A stretch of 64,000 bases of DNA from an uncultured Cellvibrionales bacterium (GTDB lineage Bacteria; Pseudomonadota; Gammaproteobacteria; Pseudomonadales; Porticoccaceae). The DNA is taken from the NCBI GenBank assembly GCA_913031645.1, contig CAJWFB010000001.1, positions 62,001 to 126,000 of the forward strand. Reading direction: 5' to 3'. The translations under genes were made by a program, and so were the position numbers. Under the pieces are notes generated by a model. That model saw only the letters and a list, made by a program, of their open reading frames with translations. It was not told where the DNA came from and ran no database searches. Of this stretch, positions 40,000 to 49,049 are shown piece by piece (the first letter of the stretch is position 1; each line of letters opens with the position of its first letter).

Positions 40000-40962
40000 T
40001 CAACCCAGAAAGCTTTGTTCAAATTTATCAATAAAACTATCCAGTTGATCGCTGGGTAGGCTGTTGATCCCCGCGGCGGCCTCTCGACCCCCACCCGAAG
40101 GAAATTGACTGCAAAGCTTACTCGCCCCCTGCTTATTGAGCAATGGCGCTCTAACACTAACCAGATAGTCACCTGTCGGTTTTTCTGTAATCACCGCATG
40201 GGCACGACCGGGATACTGATTAGTTAGGTCATTACTAAAGACACCACTGACTCTGCGAGCCCAGGGTTGATCAGGCAACATATAGACAGCGGCAGCGGTA
40301 CTCGAACGCAATGGTTGTAGAGATGTTACCGCAGCAAAGTCCTGCTGATATCCAGTTTCGAGTTTATCAAAGTGATGACGGCTATCGACAATAAAGTCCA
40401 GAGGATCATCGTAATCAATCACTAATTGATACAGTTCTTTAGGCGCAAAATGTAAGTCGTTTAGCACTGAACCATAACCGTTGTAATTCATGTAGATGCC
40501 AAGCTTTTCTAATAAGTCCACCTGCTCGGATGAGAAGCCTTTTCCGTTAAGCATCGCCTGTGCAACCTTCTTTAAATTATCGCCAAACGTGCCTACCACT
40601 CCCCAGCCTAATCTAGCCCCACGAAGGTACTGATTAACTAACAGACTGGTTGAGACATTTGCCGCTTCATTGATCAGCGATATCAGCGATGCAGATTCAG
40701 GCACCTTGCCCGCAGAATGATGATCAACATAGAATACCTCTGCACCCTCATAGAGTACTCTGAGTAAATCTGAGTGATTTTTCGCCATTGAGATATCAAG
40801 AACAGTAATGCGGTCCCCACTGCTTGGCTCAACCTGCCTTAATAGCTGAATATCGCGCTTAACACCGGTTATGAGTGAGGCATCACGAGGATCGATTTGC
40901 CGCAATTGGACCAAGGCACAAATGCCATCCGCATCACCATTAAACACATCATAATCAGCCAT
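40000..40962 (-). CDS. DHH-family phosphoesterase
   Basis: This 320-residue protein has the DHH-domain metal motifs FNGDADGICAL (residues 8-18), LDISMAKN and VDHHSAG, and a C-terminal DHHA1-like domain whose usual GGGH is GGGREAAAG. NrnA-type members hydrolyse nanoRNA and 3'-phosphoadenosine 5'-phosphate (pAp). It begins 5 bp after sat, next to cysC, so removal of pAp formed from PAPS use is an attractive inference. The alternative is a general nuclease. Confidence 0.82.
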   Translation of the reverse strand: MADYDVFNGDADGICALVQLRQIDPRDASLITGVKRDIQLLRQVEPSSGDRITVLDISMAKNHSDLLRVLYEGAEVFYVDHHSAGKVPESASLISLINEAANVSTSLLVNQYLRGARLGWGVVGTFGDNLKKVAQAMLNGKGFSSEQVDLLEKLGIYMNYNGYGSVLNDLHFAPKELYQLVIDYDDPLDFIVDSRHHFDKLETGYQQDFAAVTSLQPLRSSTAAAVYMLPDQPWARRVSGVFSNDLTNQYPGRAHAVITEKPTGDYLVSVRAPLLNKQGASKLCSQFPSGGGREAAAGINSLPSDQLDSFIDKFEQSFLG

Positions 40963-40967
40963 AAGGT

Positions 40968-42158
40968 TCAGGCGCCCTCGATCTGATAGTAATCCATAAG
41001 AACTTTCGCTACCTCTGGACGCGAAAATTCAACAGGTGGTGCTATGCCATTACTGAGCATTTCACGAACCTTAGTTCCTGACAGCAACACAAAATCATCT
41101 GAGGAGTGCCCATCCACTTCATTCATCATGACAACACGGCCTAATGTTTTTGAGAAAGCGGTATGATCAGCGCTAAATATCTCTATTTCCAGAGCCTCGT
41201 CAGGCACTCGCTGGGTAAATATCTCCTGCGCTTCAAAGGCTCCATAGTAATCGCCGACACCGGCGTGATCTCGGCCAACGATAAGGTGCGTAGCCCCCAT
41301 GTTTTGCCGGAAAATAGCATGTAAAATAGCTTCACGAGGTCCGGCATAAAGCATATCAAAGCCGTAACCCGTTATCATTACTGAGTTCTTTGGAAAGTAG
41401 CTGTCAACCATGACTCTAATGCAGTCATCTCTCACCGACGCAGGAATATCCCCTGACTTTAGCTTACCAAGCAGCATATGAACCACAAGACCGTCAGCAT
41501 TCAGGCGTTCCATTGCCATACGACAGAGCTCCTCGTGAGCCCGATGCATAGGATTTCGAGTTTGGAATGCGACAACCTTATCCCAGCCACGCTGATCGAT
41601 TTCACTGCGTATTTGCTCAGCTGTGCGAAAGGTGTCCGGAAAGTCAGCCTGAAAATAACTGAGACTCAGTACCTGTACGTCACCAGAAATCAGATAATGT
41701 CCCAGTCCGTTAAAGGTCGCGACACCTGGATGATTCGAGTCTTCGGTACCAAATATCTCAGCGGACATAATGCACAGCTGTTCATCTGTCACTCTCTCAA
41801 CTGCTGAAACCTCCATCACCGCCATAATGGGATGACCATCCACATTTGGATCCAACAAAGCAATTTTTGAGCCCGCACCAAATGATGGCTTATCTCTGAC
41901 CAAATTAATCACAGGCACAGGCCAAAATAGCCCGCTAGTGGTGTGCAGAGACTCACAGATACTCAAAGCATCCGAGAGCCCCATAAACCCTTTTAACGGG
42001 TTAAAGTAACCGGCTCCAAGCATTACCAAATTGGCTGCGGCAGCAGAATTAAGCATTAACGTTGGCAGACGAACGGCATTGTCAAGTAACCGCTTTCGAT
42101 CAGTTTCATTCTCGATGAGTAGAGCATTGAGGCTATCTGAGCCATGAGGTTTAATCAA
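40968..42158 (-). CDS. sat: Sulfate adenylyltransferase (homo-oligomeric ATP sulfurylase)
   Basis: This 396-residue enzyme activates sulfate with ATP to form APS. The PUA-like N-terminal part is followed by the catalytic domain with QTRNPMHRAHEELC and GRDHAGVGDYYG. It belongs to the single-chain Sat type and is not the CysD/CysN pair used by E. coli. The start is TTG with GGAG 8 bp upstream. It stands between cysC (64 bp upstream) and the DHH gene (5 bp downstream). Confidence 0.96.
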   Translation of the reverse strand: MIKPHGSDSLNALLIENETDRKRLLDNAVRLPTLMLNSAAAANLVMLGAGYFNPLKGFMGLSDALSICESLHTTSGLFWPVPVINLVRDKPSFGAGSKIALLDPNVDGHPIMAVMEVSAVERVTDEQLCIMSAEIFGTEDSNHPGVATFNGLGHYLISGDVQVLSLSYFQADFPDTFRTAEQIRSEIDQRGWDKVVAFQTRNPMHRAHEELCRMAMERLNADGLVVHMLLGKLKSGDIPASVRDDCIRVMVDSYFPKNSVMITGYGFDMLYAGPREAILHAIFRQNMGATHLIVGRDHAGVGDYYGAFEAQEIFTQRVPDEALEIEIFSADHTAFSKTLGRVVMMNEVDGHSSDDFVLLSGTKVREMLSNGIAPPVEFSRPEVAKVLMDYYQIEGA

Positions 42159-42222
42159 AAATTAGTCTCCATATACTAAATGTTAAAGGCGTTATATCCA
42201 AAATCATCGTAACGGCTTGTGG

Positions 42223-42837
42223 TTATGACAGCACATTTAAGTCTTCGAGATAGTCCATAATGAAATTGACCTCTTCGCTGAGGCTCATTTTATCAGACAC
42301 TAAATGGATTTCAGCGTCATTGGGTACCTCATAAGGATCATCGATACCAGTGAAGTTCTTGATTTCTCCGGCTCGGGCTTTCTTATACAAACCTTTGGGA
42401 TCTCGTCGCTCTGCAGACTCTAAGTCGCAGTCGACAAATATTTCCAAAAATGTCAGCCCTATTTCCTGATGAATACGCCGTACTTGATCTCGATCCTCTC
42501 GATAAGGACTTATAAAACTGGCCAGCGTGATAACACCAGCCTCATTGAAAAGCTTTGTAATCTCACCGATACGTCTAATATTTTCCGCACGGTCAGCCGC
42601 TGAAAACCCTAAATTCTTGTTAATACCCAATCTGATATTGTCGCCATCAAGCCGATAGCTCAATTTCTTTTTATTCATCAACGCCCTTTCCAGAGCGACA
42701 GCAATAGTACTTTTTCCGCTACCTGACAGGCCCGTAAACCAGAGTGTAGCTCCCCTCTGAGCAAGCAGCGTCCTGCGATCATCAATGGATACCTCGCCAT
42801 CATGCCAGGTCACATTTGTTGCTTTTTGATTAACCAT
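42223..42837 (-). CDS. cysC: Adenylylsulfate kinase
   Basis: This 204-residue kinase phosphorylates APS to PAPS. The P-loop is FTGLSGSGKSTIA, followed by LDGDNIRLGINKNLGFS and the lid segment KKARAGEIKNFTGIDDPYE. It leads the cysC-sat-DHH run on the minus strand and is divergent from a CoA-transferase gene across 245 bp. PAPS can feed assimilation or sulfotransferases; none lies in the window. Confidence 0.97.
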   Translation of the reverse strand: MVNQKATNVTWHDGEVSIDDRRTLLAQRGATLWFTGLSGSGKSTIAVALERALMNKKKLSYRLDGDNIRLGINKNLGFSAADRAENIRRIGEITKLFNEAGVITLASFISPYREDRDQVRRIHQEIGLTFLEIFVDCDLESAERRDPKGLYKKARAGEIKNFTGIDDPYEVPNDAEIHLVSDKMSLSEEVNFIMDYLEDLNVLS

Positions 42838-43082
42838 TTAAAAGACCCTAGCCCGCTATTGAATCGAAGCGATCATCATAGAGGGTATAGGGGCATTTTT
42901 ACAAATAATGAAATGAGTCCGTAGCAATAAAACCTTTATTTGACACTATTCTAATAATCATACAAAAACCTTTTCTCGTAACAGAGATCTTATCTGTGCA
43001 TTGCGTTAAAAGGTCAAAAGACATTTAATAGTTATGTCCAAATTAATCACATATCAAGTTCATAAGAGGAATCACACTAATC

Positions 43083-44273
43083 ATGCAAGCGCTATCTAAT
43101 TTAAAAATTCTTGATTTCACAACACTCGTTCCCGGCCCCTTTGCTACCATGATGCTTGCAGATTTAGGTGCAGATATTCTTCGTGTGGAATCTCCAACCA
43201 GACCCGATATGATAAGAGCCATGGGCCCATTTAGTGATGGGACTTCGACCACTCACGCTGTCCTAAATCGAAGCAAGCGATCTATGGGTTTAGACCTGAA
43301 AAATCCTGCCGCTGTGGAGATGGTTAAACGGTTGGTGACGGACTATGACATTGTTATCGAGCAATTCAGGCCGGGAGTCATGGATAGGCTGGGTGTTGGT
43401 TTCGAGACACTTAAAAAAATCAATCCAAAACTTATATACTGTTCAATTACTGGATATGGCCAGACCGGACCCAACCGGGATCGTGCCGGCCATGACAACA
43501 ACTATATCTCGCTCTCTGGACTGAATGGTTACAGTGGTCGAGATGGCAAGCGCACGCCTATTATGGGTGTGCCATTCGCCGATCTGGCCGGTGGATCTTT
43601 GCATTCGGTGGTGGGGATTTTAGCTGCAGTCAATCAAAGGACTCAAACCGGCTTGGGACAGCATGTTGATATTAGTATGACCGACGCAATGTTTGGTATG
43701 AGTGCTATGTTCGGATCGCATTACTTGGCTGGTAAGGAAGAACCAAGACCAGGAACGACCGCGCTAAATGGTGGCACTTTTTACGATTACTATTTAACAG
43801 CTGATGGCCGCAATCTATCGATAGGAAGTCTAGAGCCTCAATTTTTTACTCAACTATGCGCCACCTTGGGGTTAGAAGAGTTTATCACTCTTGGCAGCAA
43901 GCCTGATGCTGCGAGCCAACAGAAATTTAAACAGCTTTTAGAGGACACTATCGTCACAAAAAGCCTAGCTGAGTGGGTAGACATATTTAAAGACAAAGAT
44001 GCCTGCGTCGAACCCGTACTGACACTTTCAGAGGCCTGTGAGAGTGAGCATATGACACAGAGAGATCTCGTTGTCAGTGTTGACACCTATCAGGGCTCAG
44101 TTCAAAAACAGATTGGTAGTGCCATTAAATTATCGGACTCGCCACCTACCTATGGATTGTGTGGAGCGCCCTTAGGACACCATAATCAGCAGGTGATGGA
44201 GGAAATGGGCATGAGTGAGAAGGAGATAGAAACCGCTAAATTATCAGGTATGTTTGGCAACGCCCTTGTGTAG
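43083..44273 (+). CDS. CaiB/BaiF family protein, alpha-methylacyl-CoA racemase-like
   Basis: This 396-residue class III CoA-transferase-fold protein has the GHDNNYISLSG motif (His137-Asp138) and ADLAGGS (Asp167). The His and Asp are 30 residues apart, as are the His126/Asp156 pair of mycobacterial alpha-methylacyl-CoA racemase. This favours a racemase that inverts the 2-methyl centre of branched acyl-CoAs before beta-oxidation. A formyl- or carnitine-CoA transferase is less likely, but the overall family is broad. The beta-oxidation genes downstream fit that role. Confidence 0.85.
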   Translation: MQALSNLKILDFTTLVPGPFATMMLADLGADILRVESPTRPDMIRAMGPFSDGTSTTHAVLNRSKRSMGLDLKNPAAVEMVKRLVTDYDIVIEQFRPGVMDRLGVGFETLKKINPKLIYCSITGYGQTGPNRDRAGHDNNYISLSGLNGYSGRDGKRTPIMGVPFADLAGGSLHSVVGILAAVNQRTQTGLGQHVDISMTDAMFGMSAMFGSHYLAGKEEPRPGTTALNGGTFYDYYLTADGRNLSIGSLEPQFFTQLCATLGLEEFITLGSKPDAASQQKFKQLLEDTIVTKSLAEWVDIFKDKDACVEPVLTLSEACESEHMTQRDLVVSVDTYQGSVQKQIGSAIKLSDSPPTYGLCGAPLGHHNQQVMEEMGMSEKEIETAKLSGMFGNALV

Positions 44274-44370
44274 CACCACCTTCAGTCTTTATCTAAAACA
44301 TCGGATGGCGCCTAGTGATGTAAGGGAGCAATATCACCTAAATTTATTTGTCGCTGGGGGACCTCTTTAA

Positions 44371-44886
44371 CTAATCTTGTTGCGCTAGCGCACCTTCGAG
44401 ATCAGTTCTTTGGGTATCCAAAGCCAGATAGGGGTTTTGTTCTTGAATAGCACCCGGATGTACCACGGAAATTGTAATCTGGCTGGTATTAGAGCCTCCG
44501 GTCAGTCGGCCAAAGCCGCTACCTCGACGAAGAATTTCGATGGTGGCATGCCGTCCTTCTTTGGTGTACACAAGAATAATTTCCTCGGCTACTGTAGAGG
44601 AGACCAAATCCCATCCGGACCCTTGCGTGGAGTTACCATAAAATATCAAATTTTCTGCGGGACTTAACTCAGAGTACAAAACAATACGCCCTGCAATACC
44701 AGTACCGGTGCCCAGTATTACAGTAGGCAACTTTTGAATATCCGCATCGCTTGGAAGCGGAAAGTCAGCTAGTAGATAATTAATGATCCTTCTAGACTCT
44801 TCTTGATAGACATCACCAACCAGGCCGCAACCGGATAAAACAGTTGAAAAAATAAGTGCGGTAAACAACTTAGTGTGCTTTAACAT
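44371..44886 (-). CDS. Hypothetical lipoprotein
   Basis: This 171-residue protein starts at 44886, with GGAG 7 bp upstream, and has a signal peptide ending in lipobox LSGCG (Cys20). A longer frame from 45009 would put 41 polar residues before the signal and is rejected. The mature part has a segment GTGTGIAGRIVLYSELSPAENLIFYGNST and is rich in Ser/Gly. No family is recognised. It converges on the racemase-like gene. Confidence 0.7.
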   Translation of the reverse strand: MLKHTKLFTALIFSTVLSGCGLVGDVYQEESRRIINYLLADFPLPSDADIQKLPTVILGTGTGIAGRIVLYSELSPAENLIFYGNSTQGSGWDLVSSTVAEEIILVYTKEGRHATIEILRRGSGFGRLTGGSNTSQITISVVHPGAIQEQNPYLALDTQRTDLEGALAQQD

Positions 44887-45061
44887 TGAGTGACTCCAAA
44901 GTCCTATATCTGTACTCGAACTATAGGCTCTATTACTATTCATTAGCGAGTCAAATTCACTCACTTTCGCATTGATTCGGTTAAATAAATTAGACTGTTG
45001 AAGGCTCAAAATAGCTCAAGTAATAGCAGCTACCGCTGCATTACGCCCATGCAGTTTGTGC

Positions 45062-45469
45062 TCATTGATGATCCATTATGTTTAGTCTTATCGTTCTTTC
45101 AATAAAACCAACCCAGAGCCTAACGTGAATAAGATCAGGATTAGTGAGTTCCATAAGCATCAGATGGGTGCGGCCAACCTGGGAAACATAAATACAACCT
45201 TCCCAGTTCTTGTTGTCATTTTGGATGATTTCACTGAGTAACAATTGACCCACCGCCGATGGGTTTTTGTCATTACGATAAATATGGCCTGCCCCTCTGT
45301 CTTGATCAAAACTTATCTCAATCCAAACGGGTTTACCACTCAATTTCCATTGCCCCTCGAGAGCTGTGGAGTCGAGGTTATCATCAGCTGATAGCGCTCT
45401 TACCGAAAGACGTAAGAGCGCTAGAACTAAAATGACACGTTAAAGATAGATGAACTTTACTTTAATCAT
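45062..45469 (-). pseudogene. Secreted DUF2147-like protein interrupted by a stop in the signal peptide
   Basis: The intact frame from TTG 45343 encodes 93 residues (SGKPVWIEISFDQDRG..., later NWEGCIYV and HVRLWVGFIERTIRL) that resemble the DUF2147 fold of secreted proteins. Upstream, the same frame continues as a signal peptide RVILVLALLRLSVRALSA followed by DDNLDSTALEGQWKL. Further upstream it reaches ATG 45469 (MIKVKFIYL), with one TAA (45442-45440) between. So either the gene is inactivated by nonsense or it starts at an unusual codon. No good ribosome site is seen at either start. Confidence 0.5.
45392..45423. repeat. Perfect 12-bp inverted repeat
   Basis: TAGCGCTCTTAC (45392-45403) and GTAAGAGCGCTA (45412-45423) pair perfectly across an 8-nt loop. 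The hairpin lies about 75 bp after the stop of the FadB-type gene. No T-run follows on the minus strand, so as a terminator it would be atypical. It overlaps the apparent signal-peptide codons of the interrupted secreted-protein gene. Confidence 0.7.
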
Positions 45470-45497
45470 AGCGATAAGATATTTTTTTAAGCACGCG

Positions 45498-47567
45498 CTA
45501 AAAGCTCTCGCCCTTTTGCGCTAGAGAAACCAAAAGAGGACTTGGCTCCCAAAATTCGTCGCCAGTCACTTTGTAATAATGGTTCAGTTTATCTAGTACC
45601 TTGTCCAGGCCGAGGCTATTGGCGTAATGCATCGGGCCTCCACGATAAATTGGCCAGCCGTAGCCATACACATACACCACATCGATATCACTCGCGCGCA
45701 TGGCAATACCTTCATCCAGCAGCTTTGCGCCTTCATTCACCATGGGTAATATACAGCGATCGAGTATTTCTTCATCCGAGACCTCGCGTTGCGCAATACC
45801 TGAGACCTGTGCATGATCTTTAACCAAGTCAGCAACCAGGCTTGATGGTGATGGTCTGCGCTTCTCATCGTAGTCATAAAAACCTGCACTAGTCTTTTGG
45901 CCAAAACGCCCCAACTCACATAGCCGATCTTTAACATTCTCACTGTTTGACTCAGCACTGTCCCAGCCTAAATCTAAACCTGCTAGATCCGCCATCTGAA
46001 AAGCACCCATAGGAAAACCAAAATCAAACAAAACCTTGTCAACCTGACCGACTGCAGCGCCTTCTAGAGCGACCATATTGGCTTGATACTGGCGAGTAAA
46101 TAATATTCGATTACCAACGAAGCCTGGACATACGCCAACCAATGCTGCGACCTTTTTGATCTTTTTGGCAAACGCCATACAGGTTTTTATAACAGGATCT
46201 GCGGTCTTTTCACCCCGCACTATTTCAAGTAGTTTCATCACATTAGCTGGCGAGAAAAAGTGCAGTCCAATAACTGACTGAGGCCGACTCGTGACCGCAG
46301 CTATCTCATTGAGATCAAGAGCAGAGGTGTTCGAAGCAAGTATCGCATCTGATTTAGCAATACTGTCCAAACGGGTAAAGATATCCTTTTTAACCGTCAT
46401 GTTTTCAAATACAGCTTCGATAATGAGATCGCACTCTGCTAGCGCCTCTAACTCAAGCGCCCCAGTGATGAGCCCACAGCGAATTTCAACATCCTCAGCG
46501 CTAAGTCTCCCCTTACTGGCTGTATTCTCATAATTCTTTCGAATCGTTCCCAAGCCCCTATCAAGAGCGGCCTGAGTTGTTTCAACAATGGTCACAGGAA
46601 TGCCTACATTCGCCATATTCATGGCGATGCCGCCACCCATTAGGCCACCGCCAATAACCCCTACCGTATTAATCGGGATATCAGCAGTATCCTTATCGAT
46701 GCCAACCACTTTGGACGCCTGGCGCTCGGCAAAGAAGAAATACTGTTGTGCCTTAGATTGTGGACCTGCCATTAACTCTCTGAATAACTTACCTTCGGTC
46801 TTAATCCCTTCATCAAAGGGCTGAGAAACAGCCGCTTCGACACAGCGTATATTGTATTCAGGTGCTAAAAACCCGCGCGTTTTACGCGCTATCATTTTTC
46901 GTACTGTTGAAAATACCTCTGGATTGGCAATGGCACTTTGCAATTTTTCTTGATTGTCGCGCACTCTTGGATGCGGAGTATCTAAAGCGGCCTTATTAAG
47001 GGCAAACGCAACAGCATCTGCACGTAAATCTTCACCCACAACCATATCGATCAAACCGGTCTCTAGAGCCTCGGCAGCGCCAATAGGTGCTCCAGAGGTC
47101 ACCATTGACAAGGCTTTTTCTACACCCACAATACGCGGTAATCTTTGAGTGCCACCGGCTCCTGGGAGCAGGCCAAGATGGACCTCAGGCAATCCAAATT
47201 TTGCACTGGATACAGCCACTCTATAGTTACAGCAAAGCGTTGTCTCAAGGCCTCCTCCTAGCGCAGTCCCATGAATCGCCGCGACAATTGGCTTAGTTGA
47301 TTGATCTAAAAGAGAGAGAACCGCTGGAAGATGCGGCTCTTTAGGCGCACTGCCGAATTCACTAATATCCGCTCCAGCAATAAATGTCCGACCATCACAG
47401 AAAATAACTACGCCAATAACCGAGTCATCATCTAAGGCTTTTTTAACGCCATTATAAATTCCTTCTCGAACAGCGTGACTCAAGGCATTAACCGGCGGGT
47501 TGTTTACCGTAATTACTGCAATTCCTTCCTCAATGTCAAAATCTACTCTATCGGTCATTGCTACCAT
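45498..47567 (-). CDS. Bifunctional enoyl-CoA hydratase/3-hydroxyacyl-CoA dehydrogenase (FadB/EHHADH type)
   Basis: This 689-residue protein performs two consecutive beta-oxidation steps. The crotonase domain (about residues 1-190) has the oxyanion loop IHGTALGGGLE and the glutamate segment GLPEVHLGLLPGAGGT. The NAD-binding domain starts at GVIGGGLMGGGIA (about residue 303), with the catalytic His in GLHFFSPANVMKLLE. Two C-terminal dimerisation domains follow. AGGAGA is 7 bp before the ATG. A second, different enzyme of this class lies at 55.8-58.0 kb. Confidence 0.94.
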   Translation of the reverse strand: MVAMTDRVDFDIEEGIAVITVNNPPVNALSHAVREGIYNGVKKALDDDSVIGVVIFCDGRTFIAGADISEFGSAPKEPHLPAVLSLLDQSTKPIVAAIHGTALGGGLETTLCCNYRVAVSSAKFGLPEVHLGLLPGAGGTQRLPRIVGVEKALSMVTSGAPIGAAEALETGLIDMVVGEDLRADAVAFALNKAALDTPHPRVRDNQEKLQSAIANPEVFSTVRKMIARKTRGFLAPEYNIRCVEAAVSQPFDEGIKTEGKLFRELMAGPQSKAQQYFFFAERQASKVVGIDKDTADIPINTVGVIGGGLMGGGIAMNMANVGIPVTIVETTQAALDRGLGTIRKNYENTASKGRLSAEDVEIRCGLITGALELEALAECDLIIEAVFENMTVKKDIFTRLDSIAKSDAILASNTSALDLNEIAAVTSRPQSVIGLHFFSPANVMKLLEIVRGEKTADPVIKTCMAFAKKIKKVAALVGVCPGFVGNRILFTRQYQANMVALEGAAVGQVDKVLFDFGFPMGAFQMADLAGLDLGWDSAESNSENVKDRLCELGRFGQKTSAGFYDYDEKRRPSPSSLVADLVKDHAQVSGIAQREVSDEEILDRCILPMVNEGAKLLDEGIAMRASDIDVVYVYGYGWPIYRGGPMHYANSLGLDKVLDKLNHYYKVTGDEFWEPSPLLVSLAQKGESF

Positions 47568-47651
47568 TTAACGTTCTCCTTGATGATTATTATTTGATAA
47601 GTGAATATTAAGCCAATGTTCACTCGGACTCCATAGCCCGATAACGAACAT

Positions 47652-49019
47652 CTATTGATCTAATAAGTTCTGAATTTCACGTTCCAGTAGCCACAGTCTG
47701 TCCTGTCCCCAGAGCGCAAGAACAACATTTTGATCTGCATCTATTAGCCTAAAACTCGGCGCACCCCACAAACCGCTGTCGTACATTGCCAAACGATTAT
47801 CTTCCAGTGTCTCTTGCCATCCATCCTGGTCAACAATTTGCTTAGCTGATGTCCAATCTAGCCCGGCATTTTCAACCACCTGTCTTAACCCACGATCATT
47901 ATTTGTATTGATACCTTTTGCAAAAGCCGCGCTTAAAAAACTGGACAGCAAGGCATTGCCCTTGCCCTGACTGCAGGCCCAAGGATAAAGCGAATAACAG
48001 CGGCGTGTTGGCTCGCCAATCGGATCATAAAAATCACCATAGGGAACATTAGAGGCGCGCGCCTCTCTTGCAGCATCACTAAAAATATAAATACCCTTTT
48101 CTCTGGTTGCGGAAACACCTCGCATCACCATTGGCAGAATAGGTCGCACATTTAGGGTAACCCCAGTGGTTTCTGCCAGCGCCAACACTCGGTCAAAAAC
48201 AATAGCCGTGTAAGGACTCCTGACTGATGCGAACAACTCCAAAGTCAGACTCCCGTTATCTCGCAGCTTCCCTACACTGACTGTCTGTTTGGGCATAATT
48301 TGCGGCGTATCTGGTTTTCTATCCGCACCCAGAGTGCTAAGACGCTGTTCTAGGTGATAAAGGCGATCTACACCCCAATACCATTCACCCCCATAGTAAA
48401 ACATAGCGCCAGAATAATGCTTGAGCGAATCTCGTCGGGCATTGCCTAGCTCGTGTTTAGCCTTAATCTCGCTATCTGTTGCCGAGCCAAACCGCTCTGC
48501 TAGCGCTTCGAGCACGGTCTCGCTGCCTGACCAAAGCGCTTTGCCAACAGTGGCCGCATGAGTGACAAAATCTTGACTACTTAAGCCCGCAAGGATCGCT
48601 TTGGTCTTCTCGAGAAGTTTAGCGCTTGGAGCACCACGATTTTCTGGAAAGGCTAGCCCATAGTAAGGTGCAATTTTTGAAGCATCATATCGGGAAAGAT
48701 CAATCAAAAGGTCAGGCTCGGGGGCATTTTCACCAACGGGCCCACTCACTAAATGACACGCTAACTCGATGTTATACCTGTCCACCAGGGCTCTGAGTGC
48801 CTGCGCGGCAAGATGACTGTAACCATCATCCACCTGGTGGAAGTAGTCTACAACGTGAGGCTGATTGTTGGCTTGTCGATGATTCTCCGCTTTTATCCGT
48901 TTTTTCTCTAAGCGGTTAATAGACACAACTCGGCTTATAACCATTGAGGTTAACCAGCGTAACAATGCACTAGGATCCATGGTCGCCGCTCCACCCTGCT
49001 CTTTAAACTGTTTACTCAT
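47652..49019 (-). CDS. Tandem DsbA/kappa-GST-fold protein (2-hydroxychromene-2-carboxylate isomerase-like)
   Basis: This 455-residue protein contains two thioredoxin-like DsbA/kappa-GST domains. The first (about residues 50-235) has VDYFHQVDDGYSHLA, where the usual Ser-Pro is missing. The second (about 255-450) keeps LELFASVRSPYTAI with Ser-Pro and a C-terminal LWGAPSFRLIDA. Single-domain relatives are glutathione-dependent isomerases of aromatic degradation. A GST-like gene lies 30 bp upstream and the FadB-type gene 84 bp downstream. The reaction is unknown; a degenerate first domain suggests a structural role. Confidence 0.8.
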   Translation of the reverse strand: MSKQFKEQGGAATMDPSALLRWLTSMVISRVVSINRLEKKRIKAENHRQANNQPHVVDYFHQVDDGYSHLAAQALRALVDRYNIELACHLVSGPVGENAPEPDLLIDLSRYDASKIAPYYGLAFPENRGAPSAKLLEKTKAILAGLSSQDFVTHAATVGKALWSGSETVLEALAERFGSATDSEIKAKHELGNARRDSLKHYSGAMFYYGGEWYWGVDRLYHLEQRLSTLGADRKPDTPQIMPKQTVSVGKLRDNGSLTLELFASVRSPYTAIVFDRVLALAETTGVTLNVRPILPMVMRGVSATREKGIYIFSDAAREARASNVPYGDFYDPIGEPTRRCYSLYPWACSQGKGNALLSSFLSAAFAKGINTNNDRGLRQVVENAGLDWTSAKQIVDQDGWQETLEDNRLAMYDSGLWGAPSFRLIDADQNVVLALWGQDRLWLLEREIQNLLDQ

Positions 49020-49049
49020 CTCATTACCTCACCATCAGCACCATATAGA

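Noticed and set aside
45440..45442. Recoded amino acid (readthrough) at the in-frame TAA
   Set aside because: TAA is not a selenocysteine or pyrrolysine codon and no stimulatory context is evident; nonsense mutation or an alternative start is simpler.
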